19,992 bases of DNA, taken from assembly GCA_024206355.1 (NCBI GenBank), contig JAAGZM010000513.1, positions 1-19,992 on the forward strand, in the 5' to 3' direction. The stretch comes from Gammaproteobacteria bacterium (GTDB taxonomy: Bacteria > Pseudomonadota > Gammaproteobacteria > Enterobacterales > GCA-2746155). The notes below the pieces were generated by a model that saw only the letters and a program-made list of their open reading frames with translations, did no database searches and was not told the origin of the DNA. The position numbers and the translations under genes were made by a program. This document shows positions 1-6,969 of this stretch, piece after piece (the stretch's first letter is position 1; each line of letters starts with the position of its first letter).

Positions 1-126
1 CAAGTCAATAAGTCTAAAAAACGTGCAATCAAATGTGTAGGCAAACTCACTCAATGGGTGAATACTAATCCTTCTGTAAGTTGCTGTTTTGAAATAAATA
101 ACCATAAGTCAGAGCCGGTCAACTGA
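1..126 (+). CDS. Possible 3' end of an unidentified protein gene (partial)
   Basis: Frame 1 is open from the window edge to a TGA at 124-126, giving 41 residues that are lysine-rich at first (KSKKRA) and end in HKSEPVN. I recognise no domain. The composition is not obviously that of a membrane segment or repeat. The start lies outside the window. An open frame this short occurs often by chance in AT-rich DNA, so this may be the tail of a real gene or nothing. No terminator follows it directly. Confidence 0.25.
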   Translation, partial: QVNKSKKRAIKCVGKLTQWVNTNPSVSCCFEINNHKSEPVN

Positions 127-468
127 GGATTCTAGGTTCAACTATTTTTAAAACCTACAATCAAATCAATAATCGAAACCTCACATTAATAAAAAAGACT
201 GCCGAAGTAGCCCATACACCAGACACCTGATGTCCATAACTAACATCAGTCGGTTGATGACTATACTATCCTGATTACTGGTTATCCTATGTGAGATATT
301 CCCCATAGTTACTACTCGACATTGCTATATTTATAGGTTGAAATTTCGGTTAAGCAATAGACTAACAGCACCCATTACAACACCTATAGTTAAAAAATAA
401 ATGGCAGGTTAGTACTTACTAATCCGGTGAAGCGCTTACAAAGTGGTATTTGTTTAGTAGTGGCTAAT
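127..468. other. Gene-poor stretch of about 340 bases
   Basis: No convincing gene is visible on either strand. The only structure seen is a short inverted repeat with 7-base arms (CTGATGT at 227-233 and ACATCAG at 243-249) and no T-run after it. A minus-strand frame of about 41 codons crosses the area but has no ribosome binding site or recognisable motif. The stretch could be intergenic DNA or the remains of a decayed gene. Confidence 0.5.
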
Positions 469-496
469 AAAAAAGCCGACTTAATGTCGGCTTTTT
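469..496 (-). terminator. Rho-independent terminator after fabI, probably bidirectional
   Basis: An 11-base perfect inverted repeat (AAAAAGCCGAC at 470-480 and GTCGGCTTTTT at 486-496) encloses a 5-base loop. The GC-rich core is flanked by A- and T-runs, so it can end transcripts in both directions. It lies about 40 bases after the fabI stop codon and is the natural end of the minus-strand fabI transcript. Confidence 0.85.
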
Positions 497-534
497 GTTG
501 TGTCAATGTTCTATACTTAAATTATTAACCTATA

Positions 535-1323
535 TCAGGCTAGATTCTCTGGCATTCCTACCATATGGAAACCGTTATCAACATGAACAATCTCACCGGT
601 AATACCAGCAGCTAGATCTGAGCATAAAAATGCAGCTGTGTTCCCTACATCTTCAATTGTTATGTTACGACGCATTGGCGTTGCGTCTTCATAAAACTTC
701 AACATCGTTCTAAAACTTTTTACACCTGACGCAGCAAGTGTACGAATAGGGCCAGCAGAGATTCCATTAACGCGAATATTTTCAGGTCCCAAACCATTTG
801 CCATATAGCGTATATTGGCTTCAAGCGATGCTTTTGCTAAGCCCATTACGTTATAATTAGGTAAGGCTCGTTCTGCGCCAAGATAAGTCATTGTAAGCAT
901 AGCTCCATTTCTATTTTGCAGCATGCTACGTCCTGCTTTAGCCAATGCTACAAAACTGTAAGAGCTAATGTCGTGGGCTATTCCAAAGCCTTCTCGAGTG
1001 ACTGCATCAACGTAGTTACCATCTAATTGACCACCTGGTGCGAATGCCGCACTGTGAACAATTGCATCAATACCATCCCAGTGTTTGCTGAGAGATTCAA
1101 AAAGCTTACTAATACTATCATCATCAGCTAAGTCGCATGGGAACGTCAGTGATGAGCCCAATTCTGAAGCCATTTTTTCAACACGTGGTTTGAGCTTATC
1201 ATTTTGATAACTAAATGCTAATTCTGCACCTTGTTCATGCATTGCAGTAGCAACACCTGAAGCAATTGAGCGATTACTTGCAAGCCCAACAATAAGAACT
1301 CGTTTGCCATTAAGAAAACCCAT
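535..1323 (-). CDS. fabI: Enoyl-[acyl-carrier-protein] reductase (NADH), FabI
   Basis: FabI catalyses the last reduction of each fatty-acid elongation cycle in the cytoplasm, turning trans-2-enoyl-ACP into acyl-ACP with NADH. The 262-residue protein is an SDR of the usual FabI length. It has the N-terminal nucleotide-binding segment (VLIVGLASNRSIASG), catalytic Tyr157 and Lys164 in YNVMGLAK, the second active-site tyrosine Tyr147 in TYLGAERA, and the late SAGPIRTLAASG loop. The ATG at 1323 follows an AAGGA ribosome binding site. The gene lies 81 bases after sapF, has its own probable promoter there, and ends in a strong terminator. Residues 92-93 are Ala-Ala where E. coli has Ile-Gly, next to the triclosan pocket. 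The adjacency to sapF resembles E. coli. The identification is secure. Confidence 0.97.
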   Translation of the reverse strand: MGFLNGKRVLIVGLASNRSIASGVATAMHEQGAELAFSYQNDKLKPRVEKMASELGSSLTFPCDLADDDSISKLFESLSKHWDGIDAIVHSAAFAPGGQLDGNYVDAVTREGFGIAHDISSYSFVALAKAGRSMLQNRNGAMLTMTYLGAERALPNYNVMGLAKASLEANIRYMANGLGPENIRVNGISAGPIRTLAASGVKSFRTMLKFYEDATPMRRNITIEDVGNTAAFLCSDLAAGITGEIVHVDNGFHMVGMPENLA

Positions 1324-1347
1324 CTTGTGATCCTTATATTTGTTTTA

Positions 1348-1375
1348 ATTCTAAAGTAACAGTTTAACATAACAA
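1348..1375 (-). promoter_or_regulatory. Candidate sigma-70 promoter of fabI
   Basis: Read on the minus strand, TTGTTA (1375-1370) and TAGAAT (1353-1348) are separated by 16 bases. Transcription would start near 1341, about 18 bases before the fabI ATG. This would let fabI be transcribed apart from the sap operon. The spacing and boxes are reasonable, but AT-rich DNA gives such matches by chance. Confidence 0.4.
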
Positions 1376-1404
1376 AATATTAAAAAATCAATTCACTGCT
1401 CTGA

Positions 1405-2343
1405 TCAGTTTGATATTTTTTTTCCAAATTTGTGGCAACGAACTAATTGCTCTTCAATTAATTGTTGCTTTGGTTTCTCATTATTACATTTATCGGTAGC
1501 TTCGTTACATCTTTCACTATAAACACAGCCAGAAAAAGAGGCATCATTAACTGTTAAAGTTTTTGATTTTTTGTTCAATACATCTCTTGTGTATGGATGC
1601 ATAGGATTATTTAGGATCTCTTTAGTTGCACCATACTCAACTATCTGACCTTTGCATAAAACCATTAGCTGATCACATATATGACGAATTACAGGAAGGT
1701 TGTAGGTGATTAAAACATAGGACAAGCCTAAATCCTTTTGCAGTTCCAACATCAAATTTATAATCTGTGATTGCACTGAAATATCCAAAGAAGAAAGAGG
1801 GTCATCTAACACGATACACACAGGATCAAGGATTAGAGCTCTTGCAAATGCTATCCTTTGTCGTTCACCTGGAGAGAACATATGTGGAAGTCGGCGTCCA
1901 TGTTCTGATTTTAAGCCGACGAGATTAAGTACTTTAATGATTCGCTCTTTTCTTTCAAATTTATCCAGTTTGGTAATATTCTTTAGAGGTTCTTCAAGTA
2001 AACTTGAAATTGTTAACCTCGGATTTAAAGACGCGTAAGGATCTTGGTAAACCATTCTTACTTTTCTATGGCTTGATAAACGTTGTTGAATTTTAATATT
2101 TGTAACATCTTTGTTATCGATTAATAGCAAGCCATCGGTGGGGGTTTCAGCGCCTACCAAGATATTGGCAAATGTTGATTTTCCTGCTCCTGACTCACCT
2201 AAGACACCAAGAGTATCTCCTTCAAGAAGTGTGAATGAGATATTATCAAGTGCTTGGAAAAGTTCTTTCTTCCCAAAAAGTCCCTTAGCAACAGAATAGC
2301 TTTTAGTAAGTCCTGAACCTGCTATTGCGTGAGTTCTAGTCAT
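1405..2343 (-). CDS. sapF: Sap peptide ABC transporter, ATP-binding subunit SapF
   Basis: SapF is one of two ATPase subunits of the Sap importer (peptide/nickel ABC family), acting at the inner face of the cytoplasmic membrane. The 312-residue protein has Walker A GESGAGKST (49-57), Q-loop Gln100, a signature-like FSPGE (156-160) and a Walker B region CIVLDD (176-181). Asp181 stands where the catalytic Glu normally is. Tyr214 stands where the H-loop His is expected (LITYNL). Cys273, 279, 286 and 303 form the C-terminal cluster seen in OppD/DppF-type subunits, an extension that the shorter E. coli SapF (about 268 residues) lacks. Its ATG overlaps the sapD stop by four bases (ATGA), which suggests translational coupling. 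The symbol rests on operon position; a DppF-like paralogue would look similar. Confidence 0.88.
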   Translation of the reverse strand: MTRTHAIAGSGLTKSYSVAKGLFGKKELFQALDNISFTLLEGDTLGVLGESGAGKSTFANILVGAETPTDGLLLIDNKDVTNIKIQQRLSSHRKVRMVYQDPYASLNPRLTISSLLEEPLKNITKLDKFERKERIIKVLNLVGLKSEHGRRLPHMFSPGERQRIAFARALILDPVCIVLDDPLSSLDISVQSQIINLMLELQKDLGLSYVLITYNLPVIRHICDQLMVLCKGQIVEYGATKEILNNPMHPYTRDVLNKKSKTLTVNDASFSGCVYSERCNEATDKCNNEKPKQQLIEEQLVRCHKFGKKISN

Positions 2344-3320
2344 AAAGTATCTACCGTTTGGTCAATCGGACAATGGCAACGTACATGATGTGTTGTGAAA
2401 CGATCAAGTATTTGAGAAACTACACACTTTGCTGAAGCATGTGGACACCTCGGTCCAAGGTAGCAACCAACTGGCAAATGAAATAAAGAGGGTGTACTGC
2501 CTTTCAATGTAGGAATTAATGATTTTGGTTCTAGCTCCCAATTAGCTGGAACACTGGCGAGTAACGCTTCTGTGTATGGATGCCTAGGAGAGTTAATTAA
2601 TTCTTTTGTAGGGCCTGATTCAATAATTTGGCCACAATACATCACTGTCATCTGATCCGTTATTTCAGAGAGTAATGCAAAATCATGGCTTATCAATATC
2701 AGTGACATATTTCGCTCTTCGACTAATCTCGTTAACAAATCCATAATTTGAAATTGTTCAGATAAATCAAGCGAGGTAGTTGGTTCATCAGCAATCAAGA
2801 GAAGAGGATCACAAGAAATTGCTGTTGCGATCATAATTCTTTGTAAAATACCTGGGCCTAGTTGGTGAGGGTAGCTTTTTAAAATTTTGTCAATATGGTG
2901 TAGTCCAACATCATGTAATAGCTCTTTTACTCTTTCATTTCGTTGTTTAGCTGAACGCTGACCATGAGCCTTGAGTGTTTCATTCATCTGGTAGGCAATA
3001 GTAAAGCACGGATTCAGTGATGTTTGTGGTTCCTGAAAGATAATTGACATTGATTGATAAACAAGTTTATGGCGAGACGATTCTTTCATCGTTAATAAAT
3101 CTTGGCCTTCCAAGCTTAAATGATCTGAAGAGATGACTGAATTTTCTCTAACAAGGCCCATAATAGCAAGTGCAGCAAGACTTTTACCTGCACCTGATTC
3201 ACCAACTATTCCATGGAAAGTACCATGTCCAACTCGAATATTAAAATTATCAACAGCACGAATCTTTCCAACAGTAGTATTAAAATCAATGCTTAAGTTT
3301 TCAACATGTAATAGCGACAT
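2340..3320 (-). CDS. sapD: Sap peptide ABC transporter, ATP-binding subunit SapD
   Basis: SapD is the second ATPase subunit of the Sap importer; in E. coli it is also linked to potassium uptake through Trk. The 326-residue protein is close to the family length (about 330). It has Walker A GESGAGKS (40-47), Q-loop Gln96, Walker B LLLIADE with Glu179, and H-loop His212 (LISHDF). The signature is degenerate, LGPGI (154-158) in place of LSGGQ. The C-terminal oligopeptide-transporter extension carries Cys286, 292, 299 and 315. The start overlaps the sapC stop by one base (TAATG) and the end overlaps sapF by four. With an intact Walker B and H-loop but a poor signature, it complements SapF, which shows the reverse. 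Confidence 0.92.
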   Translation of the reverse strand: MSLLHVENLSIDFNTTVGKIRAVDNFNIRVGHGTFHGIVGESGAGKSLAALAIMGLVRENSVISSDHLSLEGQDLLTMKESSRHKLVYQSMSIIFQEPQTSLNPCFTIAYQMNETLKAHGQRSAKQRNERVKELLHDVGLHHIDKILKSYPHQLGPGILQRIMIATAISCDPLLLIADEPTTSLDLSEQFQIMDLLTRLVEERNMSLILISHDFALLSEITDQMTVMYCGQIIESGPTKELINSPRHPYTEALLASVPANWELEPKSLIPTLKGSTPSLFHLPVGCYLGPRCPHASAKCVVSQILDRFTTHHVRCHCPIDQTVDTL

Positions 3321-4213
3321 TAGGTTCTCGACTTAGAGTTGATAGCAGAATTTAAACCATCACCCACAAGGTTAATACAAAAAACAGTAAGCAAGATTGC
3401 AAGCCCTGGTGTAGCAACTGCCCAAGGAGAAGCATACATCGATGCGCGAGCTTCAGATAACATATTGCCCCATTCTGGCAGGGGAGCCTGCGCTCCTAAT
3501 CCGAGAAAGCCAAGTGCAGCAATATCAATGATTGCTGTTGAAAGTGAAATTGTTGTTTGAAGTATCAGTGGTGCTGCAATGTTAGGGAGTATTATTTTTA
3601 ATAAGATACGTTCCTGTTTAGCACCATCAAGACGAGCAGCGTGAACGTAAGGTTTGGACAGTTCCTCAATAATATAACTACTGGTTAATCTAACGAAATT
3701 TGGTACTAGTACTAATGTTACAGCAATACCGGCATTAACTAGGCCAGTTCCAAGAATAGCAACTACGATGATTGAGAGAACGAGTGAAGGAATCGCTAAA
3801 ATGATGTCCATAGTTCTCATAATAATGAGCTGGACAGGACCTCTAAATGTTGCAGATAAAACACCTAAGGCAACACCTATTAATAATGCTATTGTAACAA
3901 CTAATGTTGCGGTTCCAATTGTTAGCGATGCTCCATTGAGCAGGCGACTGAATAAATCACGACCAAGAATATCAGTTCCTAAAAGAAAATCAGGCGTTCC
4001 TTGAGGCTGCCATGATGGCGGTATTAAATGTGCAGTAGCATCTTGGATATACGGGTCACCTGAAATGATTGGGCTCAGAATCGCTAATAAAAATATTGAT
4101 AAAAGAACAGCTAGACCAAATGTTGCACTTCTATCATGCCTGAAAATAACCCAATTACTCAAAGCGGATTGAGGTAAGTTAGGATTACTATAAATTTGAT
4201 GGCTGTTACCCAT
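3320..4213 (-). CDS. sapC: Sap peptide ABC transporter, permease SapC
   Basis: SapC is one of two permease subunits forming the inner-membrane channel of the Sap importer. The 297-residue protein matches the E. coli length (296). A first membrane helix (about 33-51) is followed by the DppC-type signature LGTDILGRDLFSRL, then the binding-protein-dependent transport domain with several hydrophobic helices. The EAA-like loop that contacts the ATPases is visible as HAARLDGAKQERILLKIILP. The start codon lies inside the end of sapB (8-base overlap), and the stop overlaps sapD by one base, so the operon is tightly packed and probably translationally coupled. Confidence 0.93.
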   Translation of the reverse strand: MGNSHQIYSNPNLPQSALSNWVIFRHDRSATFGLAVLLSIFLLAILSPIISGDPYIQDATAHLIPPSWQPQGTPDFLLGTDILGRDLFSRLLNGASLTIGTATLVVTIALLIGVALGVLSATFRGPVQLIIMRTMDIILAIPSLVLSIIVVAILGTGLVNAGIAVTLVLVPNFVRLTSSYIIEELSKPYVHAARLDGAKQERILLKIILPNIAAPLILQTTISLSTAIIDIAALGFLGLGAQAPLPEWGNMLSEARASMYASPWAVATPGLAILLTVFCINLVGDGLNSAINSKSRT

Positions 4214-5192
4214 TATAAATTTTTACCTTTTTTCTCAATTTAGGATTTAGCCAAATTTGAAACAACTCTATAAATGCATTAATAAAGATCACCAAAGTCG
4301 TGGTAATCAAAATACCACCTTGTAGTGATTCAAAATCATTTTTTTCTAATGCATCAATGATCCATTTACCAATACCAGGCCATGAGAACAAATATTCAGT
4401 AAGCATTGCTCCAGTCATTAGGGTACTAATTTGTAAACCTAGCATTTCAATGATAGGTATTAAAGCATTTCGTAAGCCATGAACCCAGTAGATTTTGAAT
4501 CTTGATAATCCCTTTGCTTGAGCGGTAAGAATATAGTCGTTCGAAAGTGTTTCTAACATTGCCTGTCGAGTCATTCGTGTAATAATTGCCGTTGGTAATG
4601 TTGCTAACGCAATAACGGGTAAAATTAAATGCAAGATGGCATCTTGAAATGCATCCATATGATTTGCTTCGTTGGACATTAGAGTATCGATAAGTATAAA
4701 ACCTGTTACTGGTTCAATATCAAACAAGAAGCTTAATCTACCTGAAACTGGAGTTATTCCTAGGGATAATGAGAAAAACATGATTAACAAAATTCCCCAC
4801 CAAAAAATGGGCATAGAATAAGAGATCATTGAAATGTTATTGATTAACGTATCAGCTATCTTACGGTGATTAATTGCTGCTATGACACCTAGTGGTAAAC
4901 CAATCAAGAGCGCCATAGCACTAGCAAGTACAACAAGCTCAATTGAAGCTGGAAGATGGGACAAAAACTCATCGGTAACAGCTACTCTTGTCACACTAGA
5001 TATTCCTAAATCGCCTTTAAATATTGCGCTTAGATAGTGGAAGTATTGTTGAATAATACTTTCATTGGTTAGATTGCCAATATTTTCAGGAATAGTTGCT
5101 GTGCCTAACTGTAATAAGCTGAAGGTTATAATTGTTACGCCAAAAAATGTTGTGATTATAAAGAAGAACTGTCTCAATATAAGCTTTATCAT
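4206..5192 (-). CDS. sapB: Sap peptide ABC transporter, permease SapB
   Basis: SapB is the partner permease of SapC. The 328-residue protein (E. coli about 321) begins with a hydrophobic helix typical of DppB-type permeases (MIKLILRQFFFIITTFFGV). The binding-protein-dependent transport domain follows, with helices near 95-125, 130-160, 200-220, 255-280 and 295-320. The EAA-like loop is TAQAKGLSRFKIYWVHGLRN, expected to dock on SapD or SapF. The ATG overlaps the sapA stop by four bases (ATGA). The C terminus is lysine/arginine-rich, consistent with a cytoplasmic end. The symbol rests on family plus operon position. Confidence 0.93.
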   Translation of the reverse strand: MIKLILRQFFFIITTFFGVTIITFSLLQLGTATIPENIGNLTNESIIQQYFHYLSAIFKGDLGISSVTRVAVTDEFLSHLPASIELVVLASAMALLIGLPLGVIAAINHRKIADTLINNISMISYSMPIFWWGILLIMFFSLSLGITPVSGRLSFLFDIEPVTGFILIDTLMSNEANHMDAFQDAILHLILPVIALATLPTAIITRMTRQAMLETLSNDYILTAQAKGLSRFKIYWVHGLRNALIPIIEMLGLQISTLMTGAMLTEYLFSWPGIGKWIIDALEKNDFESLQGGILITTTLVIFINAFIELFQIWLNPKLRKKVKIYNG

Positions 5193-6850
5193 AAGGATGG
5201 CTCTTTATAGACTCCAGAGAATGAAATTCCTCCTGTCGTTCTTATGTGAAGGTTTTTCACAGAACGATTCGAAGCCTGTATTGTTTGTCCTGAAGCGATA
5301 GGAAGCCAAGGTGATTCTTCTGAAAAGAGTTCCTGAGCTTTGTGATAGAGAGTCATTTTTAGGTTAGAATTATTAGTGAGTTGTGCTTGATAAATTAAAT
5401 CATCAAAATCTGTATTACACCAAAAAGCTCTATTTGTTTTGCTAGCTATTGCCGAACAACTTAATGTGTTAGATAGAAAGTGGCCTGCATCATGATTATC
5501 GGCAATCCAGCCCAGTAATGCGGTTTGATGTTCACCTTCACCGACTTTCTTTAAAAAAGAGCCCCATTCGTAGCTGATAATATTCGCTTTGATTCCAATA
5601 TTTCGTAAGTCTTCTTGAATTAATTCCGCCAATAACATTCCGTCAGGGATATAGGGACGTTGTACTGGAATCGCCCAAATATCCATCTCAAAACCATCTG
5701 CATATCCTGCCTCTAAGAGTAGGCGTTTTGCTAGTTCAGGATCAAAGTTAATGGCTTCAAGATTTTTATTATGATGGGGGATCATAGTTGATGGAAGAGG
5801 CGAATTAGATATTTCACCCAAATTATTATAAACAGTTTGAAGAATAGTTTCACGGTTCACTGCATGACTTAGTGCTTTACGAACCAGTGGATTATTGAAT
5901 GGTTTTTTCAAAGTATTGAAAGCCCAATAGCCAATATTTAGAGTCGCCTGTTGTTGAATATTTAAGTCAGGATGATTTTTTAAGAGCTGATAGTGCTGTG
6001 AAAGTGGTTGAGCCATAACATCACACTCTCCAGAAACGAGCCGTGCATATCTTATTGAAGGATCACTAGTAATAGCAAATACCAGATTTTTAATAGCTTC
6101 CTCACCTTTCATATATTTAGGGTGTGCTGTGTATCGAATGAATGAATCAGTTTGATAGCGCTTAAGTTTAAATGGGCCAGTACCGATAGGTTTGTTATCA
6201 AACTCTTCTCTTGAAAAATTCTTATTTTGAACATGAGAGCCATATTCAGCGGATAAAATAGATGCAAATTCCATGGTTAAGTAAAATAGAAAAGAGGGCT
6301 CAGGCTCATTGAGATGAAAAGCTATCGTATGCTCGTCGATGATTGATACATTTTTTAAATTTGATACAAGACCTGTGCTATGAAAATAGTTATATATTTT
6401 TCCTTCCACATGATGAAAATAATGTGATTTTTTTTGCTGTCGTTCAAAACTAAAAAGGACATCCTTACTATTAAATGTTCTTTGTGGTGTAAACCACTCT
6501 GTTTTATGAAAATGTACGTTTTTTCGCAAAGAGAAAGTGTAAACACGACCGTCTTTTGACTTTGTCCATTTGGTAGCTAGAGACGGGTTAATATCACCTG
6601 TTTCTGGATCAACATCAACTAGCCGATTGAATAATACCCTAGCACTTGCATCAAATGATATAACGGAGGTACCAACCTGAGGATTGAAGGTTTCTGGTGA
6701 ACCTTCTGAACAATACACCAAACCTTGTTCTGATACCGAGTATTGATTATTCTCAGAGCAACTAACGACAAACAACAGACTCAATAAAACCATTTTCATT
6801 TTGGAAAATGTTTTATTGAGTCTGTTGTTCCGTTGCATAAATGCGATCAT
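5189..6850 (-). CDS. sapA: Sap transporter substrate-binding protein SapA (predicted lipoprotein)
   Basis: SapA is the extracytoplasmic solute-binding subunit (SBP family 5) that delivers peptides, and in some pathogens antimicrobial peptides or haem, to SapBC. The reading frame has 553 residues. The family start YCSEGSPETFNPQ and the segments FHKTEWFTPQRTFNSKD and KPIGTGPFKLKRY align with E. coli SapA. The N terminus ends its hydrophobic stretch in FVVSC (Cys31), a plausible lipobox, so the protein is probably a lipoprotein. In-frame ATGs at codons 1, 5, 18 and 20 are possible starts. None has a strong ribosome binding site; starting at 18 or 20 leaves a short, ordinary signal peptide. A long inverted repeat covers this region. 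The family call is secure; the exact start is not. Confidence 0.9.
   Translation of the reverse strand: MIAFMQRNNRLNKTFSKMKMVLLSLLFVVSCSENNQYSVSEQGLVYCSEGSPETFNPQVGTSVISFDASARVLFNRLVDVDPETGDINPSLATKWTKSKDGRVYTFSLRKNVHFHKTEWFTPQRTFNSKDVLFSFERQQKKSHYFHHVEGKIYNYFHSTGLVSNLKNVSIIDEHTIAFHLNEPEPSFLFYLTMEFASILSAEYGSHVQNKNFSREEFDNKPIGTGPFKLKRYQTDSFIRYTAHPKYMKGEEAIKNLVFAITSDPSIRYARLVSGECDVMAQPLSQHYQLLKNHPDLNIQQQATLNIGYWAFNTLKKPFNNPLVRKALSHAVNRETILQTVYNNLGEISNSPLPSTMIPHHNKNLEAINFDPELAKRLLLEAGYADGFEMDIWAIPVQRPYIPDGMLLAELIQEDLRNIGIKANIISYEWGSFLKKVGEGEHQTALLGWIADNHDAGHFLSNTLSCSAIASKTNRAFWCNTDFDDLIYQAQLTNNSNLKMTLYHKAQELFSEESPWLPIASGQTIQASNRSVKNLHIRTTGGISFSGVYKEPSL
6771..6829 (-). repeat. Long near-perfect inverted repeat over the sapA start region
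   Basis: Bases 6771-6790 and 6810-6829 are perfect 20-base inverted complements. After one unpaired base (6791) the pairing resumes for six more (6792-6797 with 6804-6809), leaving a 6-base loop at 6798-6803. On the sapA message this is a stem of about 26 pairs. The ATG of codon 18 sits at its tip and the ATG of codon 20 lies in the stem. It has no T-run and so is not a terminator. Confidence 0.9.
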
Positions 6851-6896
6851 TTTCAGAACTTATGTATCATTTTTAGTGGAAGCAAAATTTAAATTC

Positions 6897-6925
6897 ATAC
6901 TAGTAAGACACGATACTGCTGACAA
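6897..6925 (-). promoter_or_regulatory. Candidate sigma-70 promoter of the sapABCDF operon
   Basis: On the minus strand, TTGTCA (6925-6920) and TAGTAT (6902-6897) are separated by exactly 17 bases, a good match to the sigma-70 consensus. Transcription would begin near 6890, just after the pspF terminator, so sap can be expressed apart from pspF. The leader would be about 40 bases to the first ATG, or about 90 to the ATG of codon 18. Confidence 0.55.
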
Positions 6926-6930
6926 CCATG

Positions 6931-6961
6931 AAAAACAAGATAAATCACGGATTTTATCTTG
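6931..6961 (-). terminator. Rho-independent terminator after pspF
   Basis: A 9-base perfect inverted repeat (CAAGATAAA at 6936-6944 and TTTATCTTG at 6953-6961) with an 8-base loop is followed on the minus strand by five T (complement of 6931-6935). It lies nine bases after the pspF stop codon and separates pspF from sapA. The stem is AT-rich, so termination may be incomplete. Confidence 0.7.
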
Positions 6962-6969
6962 ATTATTCG

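Noticed and set aside
227..249. Inverted repeat with 7-base arms in the left gene-poor stretch.
   Set aside because: The loop is nine bases, there is no T-run and no neighbouring gene end, so it is not supported as a terminator or operator.
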